64,000 nucleotides of DNA, from assembly GCA_911810475.1 (NCBI GenBank), contig OU461276.1:2051001-2115000 (forward strand), read 5' to 3'. The stretch is from Candidatus Celerinatantimonas neptuna (GTDB taxonomy: Bacteria > Pseudomonadota > Gammaproteobacteria > Enterobacterales > Celerinatantimonadaceae). The position numbers and the translations under genes are program-made. Below, piece by piece: positions 20,106-28,605 of the stretch. Within the stretch, counting starts at the first letter, position 1; each line of letters opens with the position of its first letter. The notes beneath the pieces were generated by a model. The model saw only the letters and a list, made by a program, of their open reading frames with translations, did no database searches and was not told the DNA's origin.

Positions 20106-20152
20106 GTGATTGAATAATGCCCAATCATGCCTCCTTCCTTTAAAAGATTGGG
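20106..20152 (+). other. mutually exclusive hairpins upstream of trmL
   Basis: The segment CAATC at 20122-20126 can pair upstream with GATTG at 20108-20112 (7 bp including flanks, 9-nt loop) or downstream, as CCCAATC, with GATTGGG at 20146-20152 (7 bp, 19-nt loop). Neither is followed by a T-run. It could be a weak dinF terminator or a leader switch for trmL. Confidence 0.3.
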
Positions 20153-20242
20153 GGTATTGAATGTCGTTATTTATTTTAAGTCTGGAGGCTCCGCGCTATA
20201 CTGCCTGCCAATTTTATGAACGAGGTATGAGGTATATAAAGC

Positions 20243-20707
20243 GTGTTCCACATCGCATTATTTGAACCGCAAATTGCACCTAATTGCGGAAATATCATTC
20301 GTCTTGCAGCGAATAATGGATGCCGGTTGCATTTGATTGAACCTTTGGGGTTTGATTTGGATGAAAAGAAACTTCGGAGAGCCGGGTTGGATTATCATGA
20401 CTTAGTTAATGTGACGATTTATCCTAACTATGATGAGTTTATCCATCAAATGGGAGAACATCGGATTTTTGCCTGCACAACAAAAGGGACGCATTCTTAT
20501 ACCGATGTTGCATATCAGGAAGGGGATATATTGTTATTTGGGGCAGAGACTCACGGGCTTACCCCAGACGTTATGGCTTCTATTGCTCCTGAAAACCGTA
20601 TTCGTATTCCAATGCAACCGACAAGTCGTTGTCTTAATCTTTCCAATTCAGTCGCTGTAATTAGCTACGAAGCCTGGCGCCAGCAAGGATTCCCCGGTGG
20701 TCAATAA
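20243..20707 (+). CDS. trmL: tRNA (cytidine/uridine-34-2'-O)-methyltransferase TrmL
   Basis: This SPOUT-class methyltransferase adds the 2'-O-methyl at the wobble position of tRNA-Leu isoacceptors. The 154-residue protein aligns end to end with E. coli TrmL (157): [46 protein letters not shown], and the trefoil-knot SAM site [20 protein letters not shown] with a final YEAWRQ. It starts at a GTG; no ATG gives the conserved [11 protein letters not shown]-terminus. It is transcribed alone, converging on cpxA. Confidence 0.95.
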   Translation: MFHIALFEPQIAPNCGNIIRLAANNGCRLHLIEPLGFDLDEKKLRRAGLDYHDLVNVTIYPNYDEFIHQMGEHRIFACTTKGTHSYTDVAYQEGDILLFGAETHGLTPDVMASIAPENRIRIPMQPTSRCLNLSNSVAVISYEAWRQQGFPGGQ

Positions 20708-20730
20708 TTATATTCGCCTTTTTAATTATT
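20703..20730. terminator. possible weak bidirectional terminator trmL/cpxA
   Basis: AATAATT at 20703-20709 pairs with AATTATT at 20724-20730 across a 14-nt loop that contains TTTTT. The stem is purely AT, so the call is tentative. It lies in the 18 bp gap between the convergent genes and overlaps both ends. Confidence 0.3.
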
Positions 20731-22132
20731 CGTTGGTTTGATTCGGCATATAAGGGATTGTCATTGTGACACATAACCCTGAATGATCAGTTCTATTTGA
20801 TGCCCGGATCATTCCGCCGTGATGACGAATTGCCCAATCCGCAATGGCTAATCCAAGTCCGACACCTCCGGAATCTCGATCGCGTGCTTTGCTTGCCCGA
20901 TAAAAAGGTCTGAAGATCTGTTCCAGTTCTTCTTTATCGATTCCTGGGCCGTCATCTTGAACTTGTATATAAAGCTGGTTTTCTTTGGTGGTTATTTTAA
21001 GTTCAACGAGTTTTTGGGCATATTTGATGGCGTTACGGCAAAGATTTTCGATGGCGCTGAGTAAGGCATCCGGATAGCATCGGATATGCTCTGGTCCGTA
21101 GTTTTCTACCCGGAATGTTTTCTCAACCTGACTAGCTTCAAATTGGCAATCGCTGCTGAGCTCTTCTAATAATGAAGATAAATTTTGATCTTCGAGTCGG
21201 CTTTCATCAAGCTGCATTCGAGATAACCCTAGTAGTGCCCGGATCATCTCTTCTAGCCGTACAGATTCTTTTTCTATCCGCACCAGTTCATTGCTTGGGC
21301 CGTGACGTTTATAACTGAGGGCTACTGCCATATTGAGCCGGGTCAGAGGTGAACGTAATTCATGGGATATGTCACTGAGGAGTCGTCGTTGATTGGTTAT
21401 TGCGTTGGCTAGAGTCTGGGCCATATGAGAGAAACTTTCGGCTAACTGACCGATTTCATCTTTGCGTTGTATAGCTGGTAATGTAGCGCATAGTTCACCC
21501 ATTGCAATACGATTGGCAGCTGTGCGGAGTTTTTTCAACGGTCGGGAAATATGCCATGCAAGTACCAGGCAGGCGGCTAAGCTGAAAGCTATTAGTATAA
21601 ATAGTAATATTTCAGGTTGTGCCCGAAAACGGCGAAGCTGATCTAAATGAGATGGAGATAATTGCGAAGCAATATAAAGAAATTTTACTTGTTCACCTTT
21701 ATGAAAAGGCCATGGTCCAAAGATTACCTGGTTGTGATGGAATATGCGTAGTTTCGGCTGATTAGGGTCATTGACGTTAAAAATAAAATTTAGAACTTCT
21801 CTTTGTTGATCTCCGAGAACAGGAGCATTGATGATTTGTCCGCGTTGATTGACAACAATTAAACGGCTGTGTTCCATTTGAGGAAAGGGGCGCGGTGGAA
21901 GGTTTTTCATAATGGACAGTGGTGGCGGTGGCGGTCCATACTTCATGAAAAAAGCGCCATGTTGCAGTTCTCTTTTCGCCCAGTTTGGCAAAGGATAGTT
22001 ATCCTTAGTTCCTAAATGAACAATCAGCATTGCTGTAATCACAGTGAGCAAAACAATAATCCAAAAGGATAAAAATATTTTAAAAAACAGGCTATTCGCC
22101 ATATACCATAGACGGCTTACCATTGAAGCCAT
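20726..22132 (-). CDS. cpxA: envelope-stress sensor histidine kinase CpxA
   Basis: This inner-membrane sensor kinase phosphorylates CpxR when envelope proteins misfold. In 468 residues it has TM1 (about 15-38), a periplasmic domain with an unusual Pro-rich stretch (YGPPPPPLS...LPPRPFP, about 65-84), TM2 (about 174-193) and a HAMP linker. The dimerisation helix carries phospho-acceptor His257 in QRRLLSDISHELRSPLTRL, and an HATPase domain has DDGPGID and GGVGLGLAI. E. coli CpxA is 457 residues. The start at 22132 has an AAAGG site 7 bp upstream and overlaps cpxR by 16 bp. Starts at 22123 or 22099 (MANSLFFKIFLSFW, aligned with the E. coli N-terminus) are alternatives. Confidence 0.92.
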   Translation of the reverse strand: MASMVSRLWYMANSLFFKIFLSFWIIVLLTVITAMLIVHLGTKDNYPLPNWAKRELQHGAFFMKYGPPPPPLSIMKNLPPRPFPQMEHSRLIVVNQRGQIINAPVLGDQQREVLNFIFNVNDPNQPKLRIFHHNQVIFGPWPFHKGEQVKFLYIASQLSPSHLDQLRRFRAQPEILLFILIAFSLAACLVLAWHISRPLKKLRTAANRIAMGELCATLPAIQRKDEIGQLAESFSHMAQTLANAITNQRRLLSDISHELRSPLTRLNMAVALSYKRHGPSNELVRIEKESVRLEEMIRALLGLSRMQLDESRLEDQNLSSLLEELSSDCQFEASQVEKTFRVENYGPEHIRCYPDALLSAIENLCRNAIKYAQKLVELKITTKENQLYIQVQDDGPGIDKEELEQIFRPFYRASKARDRDSGGVGLGLAIADWAIRHHGGMIRASNRTDHSGLCVTMTIPYMPNQTNE

Positions 22133-22812
22133 AGATAACCTTTTCCTCTGACTGTTTTGATTCGGGGATGTTGATCGTCACGCTCTGGGATTTTGCGGCG
22201 CAGATTACTAACATGCATATCGAGGCTACGATCGAAAGGCATTAATTTTTTCCCTAATACCTCTTCATTCAGTTCTGCCTTATCTAGTATTTCTCCAGGG
22301 TGACGCAAAAATTGTTCTAATAAAAGAAATTCAGTACTGGTTAAAGTGATGGGATGTCCATGATGCAATACCTCTTGTCTTCTCGGGTAAAGGACGAGAT
22401 CATCATGGCTTATATTTTCATCGCCATTTCCTTCTGAGGCGCGTTGTTTATTCGCTCGACGTAAAACAGCTTTTATCCGGGCCATTAATTCGCGATCGCT
22501 AAATGGTTTTGGCAAATAATCATCTGCTCCGAGTTCAAGCCCGAATACCCGATCAAATTCATCCCCTTTAGCCGTCAACATGAGAACGGGTAAATCAGAT
22601 TTATTGGCGCGTAATTCCCGTAAAATATCAAATCCATTTTTTCCCGGCATCATCACGTCAAGTAACAACATATCGATGTCATTTTGGTTGGACAATTTCT
22701 CTAAACCGAGTTGACTGTCGTGACAGGCTTCAAATTCGAATCCTTCCAAAGTCAGTAGATCACTTAATAGTTCGGTGAGTTCCTGATCATCGTCAATCAT
22801 CAGCAGTTTCAT
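22117..22812 (-). CDS. cpxR: envelope-stress response regulator CpxR
   Basis: This OmpR-family response regulator has 231 residues. The receiver domain carries the acidic pocket at Asp7-9 (MIDDDQEL), phosphorylation site Asp52 (LLLDVMMPGKNG) and Lys in YLPKPFSDREL. The winged-helix domain follows E. coli CpxR closely (VLGKKLMPFDRSLDMHVSNL, then RRKIPERDDQHP). It binds GTAAA-N5-GTAAA repeats. Two perfect copies occur in this window, one in its own upstream region (23095-23109), consistent with autoregulation, and one upstream of mdtABC. A ribosome-binding site AGAGGA precedes the ATG. No cpxP gene lies at its usual divergent position. Confidence 0.96.
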   Translation of the reverse strand: MKLLMIDDDQELTELLSDLLTLEGFEFEACHDSQLGLEKLSNQNDIDMLLLDVMMPGKNGFDILRELRANKSDLPVLMLTAKGDEFDRVFGLELGADDYLPKPFSDRELMARIKAVLRRANKQRASEGNGDENISHDDLVLYPRRQEVLHHGHPITLTSTEFLLLEQFLRHPGEILDKAELNEEVLGKKLMPFDRSLDMHVSNLRRKIPERDDQHPRIKTVRGKGYLWLQW

Positions 22813-23207
22813 GGGCTGTCCTCTCTTATTCTTCCTTTAGTTGTTTATCACCAGTCAAATCGTGCACTTTCAATAAAGTATTCTGAAAGTTGATATCGAC
22901 CATCGTCTGTTAAGCAAATCTGGCATAAAAAATTAACACCTCATTGCTTAAAGAAGAATGTTAATGTTATTACAATTTTTTCTGACTTATCTGAATCTTG
23001 TTCTGATTCTTATCACCGAACAAAGGATATGGACAGCCAGCATTTTAATCTTTAGAAAGAAGTTTAACGAAACTTATGACGCCGAAGAGGGGGGTTTACC
23101 GACCTTTACATAATAATATAATCAAATTCTTTTGATATATCAGGCTGATCCCTTTATAAGGCTTATATCGAGTATACTAAAGAGCGGTTCATTCTAGGGT
23201 AAATATT
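22813..23207. promoter_or_regulatory. cpxR/fieF divergent region, no cpxP
   Basis: These 395 bp hold no convincing gene. In E. coli the divergent cpxP lies here; I find no open frame with its LTxxQ motifs. The gap must carry the cpxRA promoter and the fieF promoter (a possible -10, TATACT, at about 23174). A CpxR box is listed separately. Confidence 0.5.
23095..23109 (-). promoter_or_regulatory. predicted CpxR box between cpxR and fieF
   Basis: TTTAC-CGACC-TTTAC on the plus strand is GTAAA-GGTCG-GTAAA on the minus strand, a perfect CpxR direct repeat. It lies 283 bp upstream of cpxR, in cpxR orientation, and 99 bp upstream of fieF, so either gene could be the target. Confidence 0.6.
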
Positions 23208-24116
23208 GTGTCTTATCAATATAACAAGCTCGTTCGACGGGCGACATTGCTGGCGACTTCCATTGCTCTTCTATTATTGGTGATCAAAAGTGTTGCTTAT
23301 GTTTTGACCGGAGCTGTGAGTATTCTTGCATCTCAGGTTGATTCGTTAATGGATATAGGTATTTCATTGGTCAACCTTTTTGCAGTCCGTTATGCACTTC
23401 GTCCACCAGATGAAGAACATCGGTTTGGTCATGGTAAGGTTGAACCTATCGCAGGGCTTGCACAGGCCGCTTTTATTTGTGGTACCGCCATTATACTGTT
23501 GTATACTGGGTTGGCTTCTGTATGGGAGCCAAGACCGATAGAACAATCATCTATTGGTTTGGTCGTTATGTTATTTTCGACCCTGGCAACAGCCATTTTA
23601 GTCGCTTATCAGCTCTATGTAGTACGCCGTACCAGTAATAGTGTCATAAAGGCTGATTCATTACATTATAGTATTGATATTTTGATGAATTTAGCGGTTG
23701 TTGCCGCGTTATTATTAGAACGTTGGGGATGGCATTGGGCCGACGGTATTTTTACGGTTGGTATTGCTTTATATATATTTAAGGGGGCCTGGCAAATCGG
23801 TTTTGATGCATTTCAGCATTTGTTGGATCGAGAGTTAGATGAGCCGGTTAAGCAACAGATTATGTCCATTACGCTTGAAACTCCAGGTATTCGTGGTGCT
23901 CATGATTTAAGGACCCGTCAGGCCGGCCAGGTGAAATTTATTCAACTTCATATTGAGTTGGATGATGAGTTACCGTTGATTGAGGCCCATAACCTTGGCG
24001 ATGAAGTTGAACGCCGTTTACTTAGCCATTGGCCTACGGCTGATATTTTATTGCATCTTGACCCTTTGTCAGTCATCGGAAATGAACCATCATTTGATTT
24101 TCAATCGGTAAATTAA
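23208..24116 (+). CDS. fieF: cation-efflux pump FieF (YiiP), CDF family
   Basis: This 302-residue cation-diffusion facilitator exports Zn(II)/Fe(II) in exchange for protons and acts as a dimer in the inner membrane. Six TM helices precede a C-terminal cytosolic metal-binding domain. Metal ligands of the transport site are visible in QVDSLMDIG (TM2) and HYSIDILMN (TM5), and the family loop HRFGHGKVEP is intact. HDLRTRQAGQVKFIQLHIEL in the C-terminal domain is nearly identical to E. coli FieF. It starts at GTG and lies beside cpxRA, as in E. coli. The cysE gene follows only 15 bp later, suggesting a shared transcript. Confidence 0.94.
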   Translation: MSYQYNKLVRRATLLATSIALLLLVIKSVAYVLTGAVSILASQVDSLMDIGISLVNLFAVRYALRPPDEEHRFGHGKVEPIAGLAQAAFICGTAIILLYTGLASVWEPRPIEQSSIGLVVMLFSTLATAILVAYQLYVVRRTSNSVIKADSLHYSIDILMNLAVVAALLLERWGWHWADGIFTVGIALYIFKGAWQIGFDAFQHLLDRELDEPVKQQIMSITLETPGIRGAHDLRTRQAGQVKFIQLHIELDDELPLIEAHNLGDEVERRLLSHWPTADILLHLDPLSVIGNEPSFDFQSVN

Positions 24117-24131
24117 GGGATATATGAATTT

Positions 24132-24905
24132 ATGACCCGTCAGCAGGTGTGGGAACAGATCCTAAAAGAGGCCAGGCAACTGACAATTGATGAGCCTATG
24201 CTTGGGAGTTTTTTTCATGCGACGATTTTAAATCATAAAAGCCTGCGTTCTGCGCTGAGTTTTCAACTTGCAAGTAAGCTGGATAGTACGACAGTTCAAT
24301 CGATCGTCCTTCGTGAAATAATCGAAGAGGCATGCCGAGCCGATAATCAAATTCTTGATGCGGCAGCAGCAGATATCATTGCAGTCGTCGAGCGTGATGC
24401 TGCTGTGGGTGATTATGCGATTCCATTACTTTATCTGAAAGGTTTTCATGCATTGCAGGGTTATCGGGTTTCTCATTGGCTGTGGATTAATGGACGCCGT
24501 TCATTAGCCAGTTATTTGCAGAATCAGATTTCGGTTGTCTTTGGTGTTGATGTGCACCCGGCCGCTCAAATAGGTCAGGGTATTATGTTCGACCATGCTA
24601 CCGGTATTGTTATTGGTGAAACAGCGATTATTGAAGACGAAGTTTCTATTTTGCAATCGGTGACACTAGGGGGAACTGGAAAAGAGAGTGGTGATCGTCA
24701 CCCTAAAATTCGCAAAGGGGTGATGATTGGTGCTGGTGCCAAGATCCTGGGCAATATTGAAGTCGGATGTGGGGCAAAAGTCGGTGCCGGGAGTGTTGTG
24801 TTACAGTCAGTTCCTGCTCATACAACTGTGGCTGGTGTCCCGGCTAAGATAGTTGGTCGACCTGATTGTGATAGCCCGGCGAGCAATATGAGTCAGTCGA
24901 TTTAA
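24132..24905 (+). CDS. cysE: serine O-acetyltransferase CysE
   Basis: CysE acetylates L-serine with acetyl-CoA to O-acetylserine, the first committed step of cysteine synthesis. The 257 residues comprise an N-terminal alpha-helical domain (about 1-140) and a left-handed beta-helix of hexapeptide repeats. The latter contains VDVHPAAQIGQGIMFDHATG with the active-site Asp-His pair, VTLGGTGKESGDRHPKI and GAGAKILGNIEVG. The C-terminal tail is short (IVGRPDCDSPASNMSQSI). It keeps the terminal Ile that inserts into the O-acetylserine sulfhydrylase active site and a C-terminal region used for cysteine feedback. It is downstream of fieF rather than next to gpsA-secB as in E. coli. Confidence 0.96.
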   Translation: MTRQQVWEQILKEARQLTIDEPMLGSFFHATILNHKSLRSALSFQLASKLDSTTVQSIVLREIIEEACRADNQILDAAAADIIAVVERDAAVGDYAIPLLYLKGFHALQGYRVSHWLWINGRRSLASYLQNQISVVFGVDVHPAAQIGQGIMFDHATGIVIGETAIIEDEVSILQSVTLGGTGKESGDRHPKIRKGVMIGAGAKILGNIEVGCGAKVGAGSVVLQSVPAHTTVAGVPAKIVGRPDCDSPASNMSQSI

Positions 24906-24934
24906 TTTGAATTGGTCAGGTGGACTGGGAAAAG

Positions 24935-25186
24935 CTATTTATCCGCTTTGACAAGTTTAAAACGTGGTTGTGTTGTCCCATTACGATTGACCAGTTCATT
25001 AAACGAGCTTAATGGACGTACCCATAATTCTTTTTTCCCATAACATGGACGATAGAGAACCAGTAATTCTTCTGTTTCACTATGTCGTACCGTGTTGATG
25101 ACCTGGTAATTATTCCCTTTGAAATGTTGGTACAGCCCTGGAACAGGTTGTGATGCTTCATTGTCATTGAATGGTGAGTGACCCAC
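24935..25186 (-). CDS. DUF1653-family small protein
   Basis: This 83-residue protein consists almost wholly of a DUF1653 domain: PGLYQHFKGNNYQVINTVRH, then SETEELLVLYRPCYG, ELWVRPLSSFNE and FKLV at the end. The family is widespread in bacteria, small and cytosolic, with an SH3-like barrel suggested by its pattern; its function is unknown. It stands alone, convergent with cysE and divergent from zapB. An AAGGAG ribosome-binding site precedes the ATG, which supports the start. Confidence 0.82.
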   Translation of the reverse strand: MGHSPFNDNEASQPVPGLYQHFKGNNYQVINTVRHSETEELLVLYRPCYGKKELWVRPLSSFNELVNRNGTTQPRFKLVKADK

Positions 25187-25492
25187 GCTTTTCTCCTTGT
25201 TGCATTGTCCATGCAGCGGTATGCTGCACGTGTGATTTTGGTCGTGATGTTATCATCTTTGCAGGTATGGAGAGGTTACTGATCTATCTTTATTCTTCTA
25301 TAGTTTTTAATGATACAACGATTGGTCTGGAAATTTGGATGGGTCGTTTTATCGAATTTATGTTCAGTGAGTGTTTTGCAATATCTATTTTTATTGCAGA
25401 CAGATTTAATGCAGAAATTGGTCAAATTAAAATAGCCGAATGAAAAAGCTTGCTTAAACGGGCTTGGGTTATTTTACTAGATAGGAGTAACT
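25187..25492. other. intergenic region DUF1653/zapB
   Basis: About 306 bp without a convincing gene. A 90-codon plus-strand frame crosses it but has no coding character or recognisable motif. It presumably holds the divergent promoters. Confidence 0.4.
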
Positions 25493-25702
25493 ATGTCGTT
25501 TGAATTGCTCGAAGAGCTGGAAAAAAAAATCCAATCAGCAGTAGAAAATATTGAATTACTGCGTATGGAAGTTGATGAATTAAAAGAACAAAACAGTCAG
25601 TTGAGTGATGAAAACAACCGTCTTCATCAGGAACAACAAGCCTGGCAGGACCGACTAAAATCTTTACTTGGACGTATGAATAATGCAAACGTCGACAATT
25701 AA
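25493..25702 (+). CDS. zapB: cell-division factor ZapB
   Basis: ZapB is a small coiled-coil protein that joins ZapA at the Z-ring and helps link it to the chromosome terminus. The 69 residues form a continuous heptad pattern (FELLEELEKKIQSAVENIEL, then LRMEVDELKEQN...DENNRLHQ) and end in WQDRLKSLLGRM, matching the E. coli C-terminus WQERLQALLGRM. E. coli ZapB is 81 residues; the difference is within the coiled coil. It is convergent with rraA, as in many gammaproteobacteria, and precedes a strong hairpin. Confidence 0.94.
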   Translation: MSFELLEELEKKIQSAVENIELLRMEVDELKEQNSQLSDENNRLHQEQQAWQDRLKSLLGRMNNANVDN

Positions 25703-25717
25703 ATATATCTAGCCCAG

Positions 25718-25747
25718 ATTAACGCGACAGATTTCTGTTGCGTTAAT
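25718..25747. terminator. bidirectional terminator hairpin zapB/rraA
   Basis: ATTAACGCGACAG (25718-25730) pairs with CTGTTGCGTTAAT (25735-25747) across a 4-nt loop, 13 bp with one G-T. It overlaps the rraA stop codon. T-runs on either side are modest. Confidence 0.7.
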
Positions 25748-26231
25748 CGAGATCAAGCGGATCAGGAGAAAGAATAATTCCTGTGGTATCGGCATAGAGA
25801 TGATCTTCGGGTAAGAAGGTAACTCCTGAGAAGTTTACGGGAATATTAATTTCGCCATTTTCATCTTCGAAATCAGCCCCGACAGGAATTGCTCCCATTG
25901 CCTGAATTCCTATTTCCAGATCTTCTAAAGCATCGACATCACGAATACATCCATAGACAACAATGCCTTCCCAATTATTATCTAATGCTGTTGCAGCAAT
26001 GGCTTCGTCGACAAGTGCCTTACGCATTGAACCACCGCCATCGATTAGCAGGACTTTCCCTTCACCGTTTTCCTGAACGGTCTGATTGATTAATCCGCTG
26101 GCTTCGAAGCATTTTATGGTCACGATCGCTCCACCGAATGATGATTTACCGCCGAAGCTGGCAAATATGGGGTCAACGACATCTACGGTATCTGCATATA
26201 TATCGCATAGTTCCGATGTGTTGTATTCCAT
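25743..26231 (-). CDS. rraA: RNase E activity regulator RraA
   Basis: RraA is a trimeric ring protein that binds RNase E and the degradosome and lowers their activity. The family also shows aldolase-like folds. The sequence [74 protein letters not shown] matches E. coli RraA (161) over its whole length. I chose the ATG at 26231, giving 162 residues; a start 18 bp upstream (MSRIPI...) exists but adds residues absent from homologues, and AGGA lies 8 bp before the chosen start. It sits downstream of hslU on the same strand, separated by a terminator. Confidence 0.95.
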   Translation of the reverse strand: MEYNTSELCDIYADTVDVVDPIFASFGGKSSFGGAIVTIKCFEASGLINQTVQENGEGKVLLIDGGGSMRKALVDEAIAATALDNNWEGIVVYGCIRDVDALEDLEIGIQAMGAIPVGADFEDENGEINIPVNFSGVTFLPEDHLYADTTGIILSPDPLDLD

Positions 26232-26564
26232 TATTGGGATCCTGCTCATAGTGACTAATGGCCCAAGTATAAACCCTAAGTGGCCGTTTTCAATTGAAAA
26301 AATATGAACTACTCAGTTATTTTGCGCTAAAAAAAGATGAATTTATAATTATAACTAGTTAGTTTTCTTATGAAAAACTTTATATATCATGCGGTTATTT
26401 TGTCGTTTTGATAAAGATGGTAAATACTCAGCTAAGATAATTTATAGATGATTTAGTGCGGGATAGATTCGTTCTGAATCGTAATTATTTGTGTTATAGC
26501 AGTACTTAGTAAAAGGACAAGAGTGATCCTCTTGCCCTTAATTATGTTTTTCTGTGACTTACAA
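26232..26564. other. intergenic region rraA/hslU
   Basis: About 333 bp without a gene. It holds the rraA promoter, the hslVU terminator and, at 26449-26493, a candidate copy of a dispersed intergenic repeat (see separate entries). Confidence 0.45.
26511..26537 (-). terminator. rho-independent terminator of hslVU
   Basis: On the minus strand GGGCAAGAG, a 5-nt loop and CTCTTGTCC form a 9 bp stem with one G-U, followed directly by TTTT. It lies 28 bp after the hslU stop. Confidence 0.85.
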
Positions 26565-27899
26565 TTACAAAATAAAGCGGGTTAAATCTTCATCTTCGAT
26601 TAATGTGCCCAGGTGTTTATTGACATAATCTGCATCGATAGTAATGGTTGAATTATCATACTCTGTGGCACTGAAGCTGATTTCTTCCATCAGTTTTTCC
26701 ATGACTGTATGTAAACGGCGAGCCCCGATATTTTCAGTGCGTTCATTTACCTGCCATGCTGCGTCTGCAATACGGGCAATACCTTCTTTAGTGAACTCAA
26801 TGCTGACATCTTCGGTTTTTAGTAATGCCTGATATTGTATGGTTAATGATGCATTGGGTTCTGTCAGAATTCGAATAAAGTCTTCGGCTGTTAATGCACT
26901 TAAGTTGACACGAATTGGCAGTCGCCCCTGTAGTTCTGGGATGAGATCTGATGGCTTAGCGACCTGGAATGCGCCAGATGCAATAAATAAAATATGATCA
27001 GTTCGGACCATCCCGTATTTTGTATTAACTGTTGAGCCTTCAACTAATGGCAGTAAATCGCGTTGAACACCTTCACGACTGACATCTGGGCCTGAAGTAT
27101 TTCCACGTTTACAGATTTTATCGATTTCATCTAAGAAAACGATGCCATGGTTTTCAACTGCAGCCAGGGCTTTTTCTTTTAATTCTTCAGGATTGAGCAG
27201 CTTAGCCGCTTCTTCTTCTGTCAGAACTTTGAGTGCTTCTTTGATTTTTAGCTTGCGTTTTTTAGTGTTGTTCTGGCCACCTAAATTCTGGAACATATTT
27301 TGGAGCTGATTAGTCATCTCTTCCATTCCGGGAGGCGCCATGATTTCAACGCCAACCTGAGGCAGAGCAACATCTATCTCAATCTCTTTATCATCGAGCT
27401 GATCTTCTCGCAATTTTTTACGGAAAATCTGGCGAGTATGATTATGATTTTCCCCCTCATCTTCCTGGCCCCAACTACTTTTTGCCGGAGGGAGCAGAGC
27501 ATCTAAAATTCGTTCTTCTGCGTTTTCTTCAGCCCGGAAGCGAACTTTCCCCATTTCCTGTTCACGGGTCATTTTCATCGCGACATCAGTGAGATCACGG
27601 ATGATCGTATCAACTTCTTTGCCGACGTAGCCGACTTCTGTAAATTTAGTTGCTTCAATTTTAATGAACGGTGCTTTGGCCAGTTTAGCTAGTCGTCTGG
27701 CAATTTCTGTTTTGCCGACACCTGTTGGCCCGATCATTAAGATATTTTTAGGGGTTACTTCCTGACGCAGCTCAGGATCAAGTTGCATTCGGCGCCAACG
27801 GTTACGTAATGCGATGGCTACAGCACGCTTTGCTTCGGCCTGCCCCACAATATGGCGGTCGAGCTCTGATACAATTTCACGTGGGGTCATTTCAGACAT
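26565..27899 (-). CDS. hslU: ATP-dependent protease ATPase subunit HslU
   Basis: HslU is the AAA+ unfoldase of the HslVU (ClpYQ) protease. In 444 residues it has the N-terminal sequence [20 protein letters not shown], Walker A GPTGVGKT at 57-64, the pore loop GYVGKEV and the variable I-domain (about 110-240). Walker B is [12 protein letters not shown], followed by [15 protein letters not shown] and the sensor/Arg region [18 protein letters not shown]. It ends DEDLTRFIL, the C-terminal tail that docks into HslV. E. coli HslU is 443 residues. It lies 22 bp after hslV on the same transcript, which begins at a heat-shock promoter. Confidence 0.98.
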   Translation of the reverse strand: MSEMTPREIVSELDRHIVGQAEAKRAVAIALRNRWRRMQLDPELRQEVTPKNILMIGPTGVGKTEIARRLAKLAKAPFIKIEATKFTEVGYVGKEVDTIIRDLTDVAMKMTREQEMGKVRFRAEENAEERILDALLPPAKSSWGQEDEGENHNHTRQIFRKKLREDQLDDKEIEIDVALPQVGVEIMAPPGMEEMTNQLQNMFQNLGGQNNTKKRKLKIKEALKVLTEEEAAKLLNPEELKEKALAAVENHGIVFLDEIDKICKRGNTSGPDVSREGVQRDLLPLVEGSTVNTKYGMVRTDHILFIASGAFQVAKPSDLIPELQGRLPIRVNLSALTAEDFIRILTEPNASLTIQYQALLKTEDVSIEFTKEGIARIADAAWQVNERTENIGARRLHTVMEKLMEEISFSATEYDNSTITIDADYVNKHLGTLIEDEDLTRFIL

Positions 27900-27921
27900 G
27901 TCAGAATCCTGTAATCAGTAA

Positions 27922-28449
27922 TTATTTGGTATCCAGTTCTTCAATAGTTTGGTTGGTATTCGTATAGATACAAATACCACCGGCTATTGTTAGACTTTTT
28001 TCAACAATTTCGTGGGCAGATAATTCGGTATTTTCCAGTAATGCCAAGGCTGCGGCCTGTGCATAGGGGCCACCAGAACCCATGGCAATCAAATCATGCT
28101 CTGGCTGAAGTACGTCACCATTACCCGTAATAATCAAAGAGGCAGTTTTATCAGCTACGGCTAGTAAAGCTTCCAGACGACGTAATGCACGATCTGTTCG
28201 CCAGTCTTTTGCCAGTTCTACAGCGGCTTTCATCAGTTGTCCCTGATGCATTTCCAGTTTTGCTTCAAAACGTTCAAATAACGTGAAGGCATCGGCGGTT
28301 CCGCCGGCGAATCCGGCTAAAACCTGATTGTTGTATAGCCTGCGAACTTTGCGTGCATTTCCTTTCATCACGGTGTTGCCCAGTGATACCTGGCCATCGC
28401 CACCGATGACGACTTTATTGCCGCGACGTACGGATACAATAGTAGTCAC
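27922..28449 (-). CDS. hslV: ATP-dependent protease peptidase subunit HslV
   Basis: HslV is the proteasome-like peptidase of HslVU; after Met removal Thr2 is the catalytic nucleophile. The sequence begins [20 protein letters not shown] and continues [55 protein letters not shown] and [17 protein letters not shown], 175 residues in all. The frame stays open upstream to 28533, but the GTG at 28449 gives the conserved (M)TTIVSV start and has AGAGG 6 bp before it. Thr would be internal and inactive with the longer start. Confidence 0.97.
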   Translation of the reverse strand: MTTIVSVRRGNKVVIGGDGQVSLGNTVMKGNARKVRRLYNNQVLAGFAGGTADAFTLFERFEAKLEMHQGQLMKAAVELAKDWRTDRALRRLEALLAVADKTASLIITGNGDVLQPEHDLIAMGSGGPYAQAAALALLENTELSAHEIVEKSLTIAGGICIYTNTNQTIEELDTK

Positions 28450-28505
28450 AATAAACCTCTCCGTTGCATCGTTAAAACATGCATAATCGTTAAATATTGA
28501 TGAAG

Positions 28506-28537
28506 ATATGGGGATGAAGACCCCTTTCTTCAAGGGG
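28506..28537 (-). promoter_or_regulatory. consensus sigma-32 heat-shock promoter of hslVU
   Basis: On the minus strand CCCCTTGAA (-35) is followed by a 15 bp spacer and CCCCATAT (-10), matching the RpoH consensus CNCCCTTGAA and CCCCATNT. It lies 57 bp before the hslV start. The segment AAGGGG-TCTTC-CCCCTT also makes a small palindrome (28521-28537). Confidence 0.88.
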
Positions 28538-28605
28538 CTTAAGTCTATTATCTTCAGGAAGGATTTGATGATAATTATAAGAATAAATCATCAAAATAAT
28601 TCGAT

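Noticed and set aside
25171..25443. 90-codon frame upstream of zapB
   Set aside because: Overlaps the start of the DUF1653 gene, no ribosome-binding site, Cys/Phe/Ile-rich without pattern.
28521..28537. CCCCTT/AAGGGG hairpin as a terminator of ftsN
   Set aside because: No T-run follows on the minus strand, and the left arm is the -35 of a sigma-32 promoter.
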